A stretch of 10,845 nt of DNA from Streptosporangiaceae bacterium (lineage in GTDB: Bacteria > Actinomycetota > Actinomycetes > Streptosporangiales > Streptosporangiaceae): positions 1 through 10,845 of the forward strand of contig JASIGD010000061.1 of assembly GCA_030045295.1 (NCBI GenBank), written 5' to 3'. The notes under the pieces were generated by a model. The model searched no databases. It was not told the origin of the DNA and saw only the letters and a program-made list of their open reading frames with translations. Shown here one piece after another: positions 5,741-10,845 of this stretch; positions within the stretch are counted from its first letter, which is position 1, and the number at the start of each line of letters is the position of its first letter. The translations under genes were made by a program, and so were the position numbers.

Positions 5741-7012
5741 TCAGCCGCGCTGGCCGACCCACACCGATATGTGCGCGGGTTCTAGGGCCTGCTGAACAAC
5801 CCCGGCCAGGTCATCTCGGACCGAATCCAGGTCCACGGCGTCTTTCAGCCGCGCCGCGAATGCGGCCACGATCTGGTCGGCGTCATACCGGGCGCGGTTG
5901 AACCGCCGGTCCACCGCTCGTTGCACGCGGCGGCGCAGCGGGTTGAACAAGGCGGCGGCGACCAGCGTCGAGACGGCGACCGCCACCGAGGCGTGGAACT
6001 GCAGTACCTGGGTGGCCAGCAGCACCACGGCGGCATAGACCCCGACCAGCAGCCCGGTCATGATGGCATACGCAAAAGTCCGGGAGATGATCCGGTCGAT
6101 GTCATACAGCCGGTAACGCAAGATAGCCACGCCCATGCTGGCTGGCAGCGCCGCGACCCCAGCCACCAGCACGTCGGCTATGACCTGCCAGGGCTCGGGA
6201 GTGTTGTTCAGCACGGTGCCGCCCACCCCGCAGATCACGGCGACCGCCGCTCCGCTGGCCACCCACTTCAGCTGCTGGCGTCGCACGCCGCTGGCCCGGC
6301 GGTAGCCGACCGCCTGCTGGATCACCGCGGCGACCAGCCAGGCGACCAAGACGACGAACCCCGCATCCTCGATCGCACCCCATAGCGCGGCCGCGCCGGT
6401 CGGGTGGTCGATGGTGGCCAGGTCCCCGCTGGAGTCGATCTGAACGTGATGCGCGGCGATGGCCGTGAGGAGGACAACTGCCAGGCCGCCGGCCACGGCC
6501 GCGGAGAGGGCGAGGTAGATCCGCCACGGCCACCGCCAGTGCCGGGACGGCAGCCGCCCGTCAGGAAACAGCACGACAGCGGCACCCAGGAAGATGAACG
6601 CGAGCGCCCAGCCCGCGTTCAATAGCACAGCCACCCAACCAAGCGGCAGCCGCCCCGGGTGCAGCCGGTAAGCGAGCGTGGCGTAGAGCTGGGCGTCCGT
6701 GCCTAGGATGAAGCCCAGGCCAGAACCCAGCATCAGCCATCCCATCGGGTTACCCCGCTGGTGCCGGGCCACCACCAACCCGACGCCGGCCAGCACCACC
6801 GCCAGCAGCGCCACCGCGGCACGAAAGATCAAGACATTGCCCGCAGCCTGCCGGGCCAGGGCCGCCAGCGGCACCGACGCGGCAGCCGCCGCCAGGGTGA
6901 GCACGAAGACAATGCCCGCGCTGGCCGGAGAAGCCAGCTTCACCCGGAAACCGGGCACATCCGCGGACACGGTGTACTTCCCTTCCCAGGGCACCCATCC
7001 CTGACCGTGCAT
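5741..7012 (-). CDS. Multi-pass membrane protein, sensor-like half of a histidine kinase without kinase domain
   Basis: Integral membrane protein of up to 423 residues. About nine or ten hydrophobic segments are seen (near 30-52, 58-82, 89-104, 122-149, 164-186, 214-236, 250-268, 280-298, 314-335, 341-356). Between them are FPDGRLPSRHWRWP (149-162) and RRQQLKWV (244-251). The C-terminal part has YRLYDIDRIISRT (300-312) and VDRRFNRARYDADQ (367-380), then a short helical tail. This arrangement is common in the membrane part of actinobacterial sensor kinases, but the dimerisation His box and ATPase domain are absent, and the TGA follows directly. Its role is unknown; it may be a signalling partner or a decoy. 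The ATG at 7012 has no well-spaced ribosome-binding site; a GTG at 6970 (codon 15), preceded by a GGGAAGGGAAG tract, is a good alternative giving 409 residues. It is convergent with the SDR gene and bracketed by the 16-bp inverted repeat. Confidence 0.8.
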   Translation of the reverse strand: MHGQGWVPWEGKYTVSADVPGFRVKLASPASAGIVFVLTLAAAAASVPLAALARQAAGNVLIFRAAVALLAVVLAGVGLVVARHQRGNPMGWLMLGSGLGFILGTDAQLYATLAYRLHPGRLPLGWVAVLLNAGWALAFIFLGAAVVLFPDGRLPSRHWRWPWRIYLALSAAVAGGLAVVLLTAIAAHHVQIDSSGDLATIDHPTGAAALWGAIEDAGFVVLVAWLVAAVIQQAVGYRRASGVRRQQLKWVASGAAVAVICGVGGTVLNNTPEPWQVIADVLVAGVAALPASMGVAILRYRLYDIDRIISRTFAYAIMTGLLVGVYAAVVLLATQVLQFHASVAVAVSTLVAAALFNPLRRRVQRAVDRRFNRARYDADQIVAAFAARLKDAVDLDSVRDDLAGVVQQALEPAHISVWVGQRG

Positions 7013-7034
7013 CCCTTGCCGGTCAGAACTCTAC

Positions 7035-7055
7035 GTCCGGACCGTTCCGGGAACG
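7035..7055. promoter_or_regulatory. Two adjoining palindromes upstream of the membrane-protein gene
   Basis: gtccggac (7035-7042) is a perfect 8-bp palindrome and is followed at once by cgttccgggaacg (7043-7055), with two 6-bp arms around one base. They lie 23-43 bp upstream of the ATG at 7012, where an operator or promoter would be. No convincing -35/-10 pair was found near them, so this remains a weak regulatory candidate. Confidence 0.35.
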
Positions 7056-7096
7056 TTACCGCTCAGCACCAATCTCGACCCCCGCCGCCAGAGCAA

Positions 7097-7112
7097 TTAT
7101 CAAACACTCGCT
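7097..7112 (-). repeat. Right arm of a perfect 16-bp inverted repeat
   Basis: ttatcaaacactcgct is the exact reverse complement of 5689-5704. It lies 84 bp upstream of the membrane-protein ATG and 14 bp before the 23-bp direct repeats. Confidence 0.9.
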
Positions 7113-7126
7113 TTAGGCCTTCTGTG

Positions 7127-7195
7127 GCGCCGGCTGGGGTCTTGGACCCGCGCCGGCTGGGGTTTTGGACCGCTCTGGCTGGGGTCTCTACCAGC
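7127..7195 (+). repeat. Three 23-bp direct repeats
   Basis: Units at 7127-7149 and 7150-7172 share gcgccggctgggg, then t-tt-ggacc, and differ at only two positions. A third, more diverged unit (7173-7195) keeps tggctggggt. They fill the space between the right inverted-repeat arm and the end of the ROK gene. They do not encode anything I recognise; slippage or a repeated binding site are both possible. Confidence 0.7.
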
Positions 7196-7198
7196 CAG
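7175..7198 (-). terminator. Hairpin just after the ROK gene, possible terminator
   Basis: An 8-bp stem (ctggctgg at 7175-7182 with ccagccag at 7191-7198) and an 8-nt loop begin 7 nt after the ROK stop codon on the minus strand. No U-tract follows, as is common for actinomycete terminators, so function is plausible but unproven. It overlaps the third direct-repeat unit. Confidence 0.35.
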
Positions 7199-7205
7199 GG
7201 GCGCT

Positions 7206-8507
7206 TCAGCCCCCAGGCCGTGCGCCGTCAAGGGACGAGGAGCCGAGCACGGTGATCACCTGGCCCCAGGCCAGTTCGGCGCCCGCGGCCAGGCAGCCGT
7301 CGACGACGGCGTCTGTGCCGAGGGCGCTCACCCTGATCGCCGGTATGACCGGCGCGATCCGCTCGAGTTCCTGGCCGACCGACTCGGCGAAGCCCTGCGC
7401 CCGGCCGATGCCGCCGCCGAGGACGATCAGGTCAGGATCGACGACCGTGACGACGGCGCAGATCGTCTGGGCGACCAGCCGTGCCTCCTCGGTCACCACC
7501 GCCATGGCCCGCTCGTCGCCGTTGGCCGCCGCCGCGAAGACGCGCCGCGCCGACACCGGCCCACGCATGCCACCGCGCCGCGCGGCTCGTACGATACCCG
7601 AGGCCGACGCCGCCGCCTCCAGCGTCCCGCGCTTGCGGGCCTCGTGCTCATCGGCACCCGCACCTCCGGACAGCGGCAGGAACGCGATCTCCCCGGCGAC
7701 GCCGTGCGCACCGCGGAGCAACTGCCCGCCCAGCACGAGCCCCATGCCGATGCCCGTACCGATGTGCACGAACGCGAAGTTGTCGACGTCCCGTCCGTAG
7801 CCAAGAGCACGCTCGGCCAGGGCGGCGGCGTCGACGTCGTTCTCCATCACCAGCGTCGACCCGAACGCCTCCCGCAGCCCAGCCAGCGCCGCTGGGCGAT
7901 CCCAGCCACGCAGACCGCCGGTGAGCTTCATGGCGTTCCGGCGCGGGTCGTAGACACCCGGGCTGCCTATCACGGTCTGGGTGATGGCCGACCTCGGCAC
8001 GCGCGCGTTCTGGCACAGCATGTCCGCGAGGTCGACGAGCTCACCGACGCGCGCGCGGACGCTGGTGGCGCGGGCCCGCAGCGATTCCCTGGTCCTGATC
8101 TCCCCGGTGAGATCGGCTATCGCGCCGCGGACGTATTCGTGCCCGATGTCCAGGCCAAGCACGAGGCCGGCGTCGGGCCGGATCTCGTACAGCCGGGCCG
8201 AACGCCCGGGCACGCCGGTCCGTTGCCCGGCGATGCGTACCAGCCCGGCCCGCTCGACGTTACCGAGGGCCAGTGACACCGTGGGTTTGGACAGCCCGGA
8301 GACCCGGGCCAGCTCGGCCCGGGAGGAAGGACCGCGCTGGCGGATGTGCTCCAGCAGCAGCTGCTCGTTTATCGCCCTGATCAGTGACGGGCGCGCGGCG
8401 AACAGGCCCACCCCCGTCCCCTCGGGGGGCGGAAGGGCGATTGCCGGCGCTTGCGCCGGAAGCACCGCGGCCGCGGCCGCGTCCGCTTCATCCGACAGGG
8501 CTGTCAC
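7206..8507 (-). CDS. ROK-family transcriptional regulator (NagC/XylR type)
   Basis: Cytosolic DNA-binding repressor of 433 residues, most likely sensing a sugar or sugar phosphate. An Ala/Pro-rich tail (1-38) precedes a winged helix-turn-helix at about 42-105 (RAELARVSGLSKPTVSLALG, 63-82). The ROK sugar-kinase-like domain follows: LGLDIGHEYVRGAIADLTG (117-135), ENDVDAA (222-228) with the catalytic-type Asp224, HIGTGIGMGLVLGG (248-261), GVAGEIAFLPL (269-279) and IVLGGGIG (361-368). The zinc motif CxCGxxGCxE is absent and the usual His after GEIG is Phe276, so the ROK zinc site is lost. The GTG start at 8507 is fixed by a strong AGGAGG 6 nt upstream. It is divergent from a solute-binding-protein gene with a 19-bp palindrome between them, so it probably represses that uptake operon. 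The inducer is unknown. Confidence 0.93.
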   Translation of the reverse strand: MTALSDEADAAAAAVLPAQAPAIALPPPEGTGVGLFAARPSLIRAINEQLLLEHIRQRGPSSRAELARVSGLSKPTVSLALGNVERAGLVRIAGQRTGVPGRSARLYEIRPDAGLVLGLDIGHEYVRGAIADLTGEIRTRESLRARATSVRARVGELVDLADMLCQNARVPRSAITQTVIGSPGVYDPRRNAMKLTGGLRGWDRPAALAGLREAFGSTLVMENDVDAAALAERALGYGRDVDNFAFVHIGTGIGMGLVLGGQLLRGAHGVAGEIAFLPLSGGAGADEHEARKRGTLEAAASASGIVRAARRGGMRGPVSARRVFAAAANGDERAMAVVTEEARLVAQTICAVVTVVDPDLIVLGGGIGRAQGFAESVGQELERIAPVIPAIRVSALGTDAVVDGCLAAGAELAWGQVITVLGSSSLDGARPGG

Positions 8508-8513
8508 CGCGAA

Positions 8514-8521
8514 CCTCCTCC
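8514..8521 (-). promoter_or_regulatory. Strong ribosome-binding site deciding the ROK GTG start
   Basis: GGAGGAGG on the minus strand ends 6 nt before the GTG at 8507. It is the best Shine-Dalgarno in the window and settles the start despite the non-ATG codon. Confidence 0.8.
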
Positions 8522-8567
8522 AACATTCGCGCCTGGCTAACGAACCGGGGCCAGTTGATCCGGGCTC

Positions 8568-8596
8568 TTGCTCCGGACAAATAGTTAGGATACTGT
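8568..8596 (+). promoter_or_regulatory. Predicted promoter of the solute-binding-protein operon
   Basis: TTGCTC (8568-8573), 17 nt, then TACTGT (8591-8596), a TAnnnT -10. Transcription would start near 8603, leaving a 5' UTR of about 100 nt. The -10 covers the centre of the palindromic operator, an arrangement suited to repression. The -35 match is modest. Confidence 0.4.
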
Positions 8597-8602
8597 CCTA
8601 AC
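8584..8602. promoter_or_regulatory. 19-bp palindrome, likely ROK operator
   Basis: GTTAGGATACTGTCCTAAC has perfect 7-bp arms (8584-8590, 8596-8602) around tactg. It lies in the 197-bp divergent region between the ROK gene and its probable target. AGGA-n-TCCT palindromes of this type are, as I recall, bound by actinomycete ROK repressors. Confidence 0.65.
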
Positions 8603-8704
8603 AAACTTTAGCGGAAGGGGCAACCCGGTTTTTGGCCGCAGTCGTCCCCCACATGAGAAACATAGACGTGCCCCCCACACGAAACGGCAGTAAGGACGAA
8701 ACCC

Positions 8705-10378
8705 ATGAGACGCCTCACTAGACACGGGGTCATCATCGTGGCCGGCCTGATCGCGGTGGCTGGCTGTAGCGCTGGTGCCGGCTCCAGCTCAGCCACAAGC
8801 TCCGGCGGCAAGACATCGACGAGTAGCGTGCTGACGATTTCCAACGAGAACGGCGCGCTTTGGACCTGCGGCTTCAATCCCTTCAACCCCTCCGACAACC
8901 TCCTGTCGGTCGGCTTCGTCTACGAGCCGCTCGTCTACGTGAACCCGCTGCAGAACGGCAAGACCACGCCCATGCTCGCTACCTCCTGGGCCTGGGGACC
9001 CGGTGACAAGTCGCTCACGTTCCAGATCCGGCAGGGCGTGAAGTGGAGCGATGGCACGCCCATGACCGCGGCCGACGTGGCGTATACCTTCAACCTGCTG
9101 AAGAAGAATTCAGCCCTCGACCTGACCGGTGTCTGGTCGGTGCTGTCCAGCGTCACCGCGTCGGGGAACACGGTCACGATGGACTTCAGCACCGTCGCCG
9201 TGCCCTACTTCTACTACATCGCGGACGAGACGCCGATCGTGCCGGAGCACATCTGGTCGAAGATCGCCAGCCCGACCACCGCCCCCGTCGGCAACCCCGT
9301 CGGCACCGGTCCGTTCCTGATGAGCAAGTGCAGCCCGGCGAACATCACCTACACCGCGAACCCGCACTACTGGCAGCCGGGCCTGCCGAAGATCAGCAAA
9401 ATCCAGTACCCGGCCTACACGAGCAATAACACGGCCAACGACGACCTGGCTAACGGGACCGCGCAGTGGGGTGCGCAGTACATCCCGGCGATCAACACCT
9501 TCTATACGTCCAAGAGCCCGGATTACCACTACTGGTTCCCGCCGACCGTGAACGTCTCGCTGGTCCCCAACCTGACCAACCCGCTGCTGAGCAACGTCAA
9601 GGTCCGTGAGGCCATGTCGTACGCGATCAACCGGCAGCAGGTCTCGACGATCGGCGAATCCGGTTACGAGCCGCCCGCGAACCAGACCGGCATCGTCACG
9701 CCGACGTTCTCCAGCACGCTGGACAGCTCGGCCCTCGCGTCCTGGGGCACTGGGTACGACCCGGCCAAGGCGATCTCGCTGCTGGAATCGGCCGGCTTCC
9801 ACATGTCCGGTGGAGTCATGACCAACGCGGCCGGGCAGAAGCTGTCGTTCACGGTGCTCAACATCGGCGACTACTCCGACTGGGTCGCCTCGATGCAGGT
9901 GATCGAGCAGGATCTCAAGGCGGTCGGTATCCAGATCACCCCGGATAACCTGTCCAACACCGACTTCGACGCCGATTTCTACTACGGCAAGTACCAGCTC
10001 GCCTACTACGACCAGCAGACCTTCGGCCCGAGCGCGTACTACGAGCTGAACAACTGGCTCAACTCCGCGAACACGGCGCCGGACGGCAAGCTGGCGGCGA
10101 GCAACTACGAGCGGTACAACAGCGCGTCCACCGACGCTCTGCTCAACGAGTACGCGACCACCACGGATACGGCCAAGCAGCAGTCGATCATGGATCAGAT
10201 CCAGCAGGTCATGCTGACCGACGTGCCCTTCATCCCGGTCGTGGAGGCGGTCGACTGGTACCAGTACGACACCGGGTCGTTCAGCGGCTGGCCCACGTCA
10301 GCCAACCCGTACGCCCAGCCGTCCGCTTACTCCTACCCGGACAACGAGCAAGTGCTCCTGCATCTGTCGCCGAAGTGA
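8705..10378 (+). CDS. ABC transporter solute-binding lipoprotein, SBP_bac_5 family
   Basis: Extracytoplasmic binding protein of 557 residues that captures an oligopeptide or oligosaccharide for an ABC importer. The N-terminus is a lipoprotein signal: MRRLTRHG, hydrophobic core 9-17, lipobox VAGC with Cys21, then a Ser/Thr/Gly tether to about 41. The family 5 signatures are YEPLVYVNP (73-81), FQIRQGVKWSDGTPMTAADV (106-125), GNPVGTGPF (196-204) and a later VREAMSYAINRQQV block. The C-terminal half is rich in Tyr and Trp, which suits aromatic stacking on sugars, but family 5 also binds peptides. The divergent ROK regulator makes a carbohydrate ligand more likely (inference). The ATG at 8705 has AAGGA 8 nt upstream. 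The permease gene follows after 111 nt holding a strong hairpin. Codon use matches the neighbours. Confidence 0.93.
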   Translation: MRRLTRHGVIIVAGLIAVAGCSAGAGSSSATSSGGKTSTSSVLTISNENGALWTCGFNPFNPSDNLLSVGFVYEPLVYVNPLQNGKTTPMLATSWAWGPGDKSLTFQIRQGVKWSDGTPMTAADVAYTFNLLKKNSALDLTGVWSVLSSVTASGNTVTMDFSTVAVPYFYYIADETPIVPEHIWSKIASPTTAPVGNPVGTGPFLMSKCSPANITYTANPHYWQPGLPKISKIQYPAYTSNNTANDDLANGTAQWGAQYIPAINTFYTSKSPDYHYWFPPTVNVSLVPNLTNPLLSNVKVREAMSYAINRQQVSTIGESGYEPPANQTGIVTPTFSSTLDSSALASWGTGYDPAKAISLLESAGFHMSGGVMTNAAGQKLSFTVLNIGDYSDWVASMQVIEQDLKAVGIQITPDNLSNTDFDADFYYGKYQLAYYDQQTFGPSAYYELNNWLNSANTAPDGKLAASNYERYNSASTDALLNEYATTTDTAKQQSIMDQIQQVMLTDVPFIPVVEAVDWYQYDTGSFSGWPTSANPYAQPSAYSYPDNEQVLLHLSPK

Positions 10379-10384
10379 GTTAAC

Positions 10385-10441
10385 CGCCGCGTGCCGGGGA
10401 ATCCAAGGTCCTGAACGCCTGGGAAACCCCGGCACGCGGCG
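10385..10441 (+). repeat. Strong intercistronic hairpin between binding-protein and permease genes
   Basis: A perfect 15-bp GC-rich stem pairs 10385-10399 with 10427-10441. Inside, after a symmetric aa/aa internal loop, 10402-10408 pairs with 10418-10424 with one mismatch, leaving a 9-nt loop. No U-tract follows, and the next gene's ribosome-binding site starts 34 nt later. It probably protects the upstream mRNA from 3' decay and/or partly stops transcription, giving more binding protein than permease. Confidence 0.85.
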
Positions 10442-10489
10442 CCAACCCTCCGGCCCGCCGTCGACCGACCGAACCAGGAGCCAACCAGC

Positions 10490-10845
10490 TTGAGATACGC
10501 GCTGCGCCGCCTCGGTTTCTTCGTCCTTACGCTGTGGGTAGCGCTGACCCTGAACTTCCTGCTGCCGCGGCTGATGCCGGGAAACCCGGCGCTGGCCATG
10601 ATGTCGAAGTTCCGGGGCGACGAGCTCACCCCCGCGGCGCTGAACGCCCTGGAGACCCTGTTCGGGGTCAATACGCACCAGAGCCTGCTGTCGCAGTACT
10701 TCGGCTACCTGCACGACGTGTTCACCGGCAACTTCGGCACTTCGCTGAGCGAATATCCGGCCTCGGTCACGTCCGTCATCGGCAGCGCGATCTGGTGGAC
10801 GGTCGGCCTGGTCGGCATCACCACGATCCTGGCCTTCATCCTCGG
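10490..10845 (+). CDS. ABC transporter permease, DppB/OppB type (partial, 3' end outside window)
   Basis: N-terminal 118 residues of an inner-membrane permease that would pair with the upstream binding protein. The start MRYALRRLGFFVLTL and the first membrane helix (about 8-26) ending in LPRLMPGNP (27-35) are characteristic of DppB-type subunits. The periplasmic part with YLHDVFTGNFGTSL (80-93) and the start of a second helix (from about 105) also fit. The TTG at 10490 is chosen because it opens the conserved N-terminus and has AGGAG (10476-10480) 9 nt upstream; no ATG or GTG is nearby. The frame is open to the window edge. The conserved EAA loop and remaining helices lie beyond the edge, where a DppC-type permease and ATPases would be expected next. 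Confidence 0.88.
   Translation, partial: MRYALRRLGFFVLTLWVALTLNFLLPRLMPGNPALAMMSKFRGDELTPAALNALETLFGVNTHQSLLSQYFGYLHDVFTGNFGTSLSEYPASVTSVIGSAIWWTVGLVGITTILAFIL

Larger units (their letters stand above)
5689..7112. mobile_element. Candidate inverted-repeat-bounded unit of 1424 bp carrying one gene
   Basis: Perfect 16-bp inverted repeats form the two ends and the only gene inside is the minus-strand orphan sensor-like protein. No transposase is encoded, so if mobile it would need enzymes from elsewhere. Immediately outside both ends is TT (5687-5688 and 7113-7114), which could be a 2-bp target duplication but is too short to prove it. Alternatives: an invertible segment, two copies of one regulator site in opposite orientation, or the relic of an element. 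Evidence is structural only. Confidence 0.3.

Noticed and set aside
8643..8684. Imperfect direct repeat in the binding-protein 5' UTR (cgtcccccacatgagaaa and cgtgccccccacacgaaa)
   Set aside because: Several mismatches and low complexity; position suggests no known function, so not reported as a feature.
8653..8721. A 22-codon frame (ATG at 8653, TAG at 8719) overlapping the start of the binding-protein gene, possible leader peptide
   Set aside because: No ribosome-binding site precedes it, and its composition shows no regulatory codon run or known leader features.

Overview
The window is very GC-rich, with G/C-ending codons, GTG and TTG starts and actinobacterial protein families. These are a GT39-type mannosyltransferase with a glycine-rich linker, a ROK repressor, a lipoprotein SBP_bac_5, and an orphan sensor-like membrane protein. 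This points to a high-GC actinomycete with a large, soil-type genome, but the genus cannot be fixed from the sequence. No rRNA, tRNA, CRISPR array, transposase, recombinase or phage gene was seen.

Left part (1-3400): the 3' end of a polyprenyl-phosphate-mannose-type glycosyltransferase gene, cut by the window edge, converges on and overlaps by 17 bp a glycoside hydrolase family 3 lipoprotein gene on the minus strand. The GH3 protein keeps the family scaffold and the probable nucleophile but lacks the NagZ Asp-His dyad. A 264-bp gap with two small inverted repeats follows, then a minus-strand SAM-dependent methyltransferase whose ATG sits 6 nt after a -10 hexamer, so its mRNA is probably leaderless.

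Middle part (3402-5690): a tight plus-strand cluster encodes a DUF3500 protein, a DUF1697 protein and an SDR oxidoreductase. The spacings are a 4-bp gap and a 4-bp ATGA overlap, so this is almost certainly one transcript. The SDR stop codon lies inside one arm of a perfect 16-bp inverted repeat (5689-5704 and 7097-7112). The repeat brackets one minus-strand gene for a multi-pass membrane protein that resembles the sensor half of actinobacterial histidine kinases but has no kinase domain. This bracketed unit of about 1.4 kb is the most unusual structure in the window. Three 23-bp direct repeats lie just outside its right arm.

Right part (7206-10845): a divergent sugar-uptake-type locus. A ROK-family repressor (minus strand) faces an SBP_bac_5 solute-binding lipoprotein gene, followed by a DppB-type permease that runs off the window. 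A 19-bp palindrome in the shared intergenic region overlaps the predicted -10 of the binding-protein gene and is the likely ROK operator. A perfect 15-bp stem hairpin lies between the binding-protein and permease genes and probably sets their expression ratio. The likely logic is that the ROK protein represses uptake (and perhaps itself) until an intracellular sugar ligand releases it. The substrate cannot be named from the sequence.
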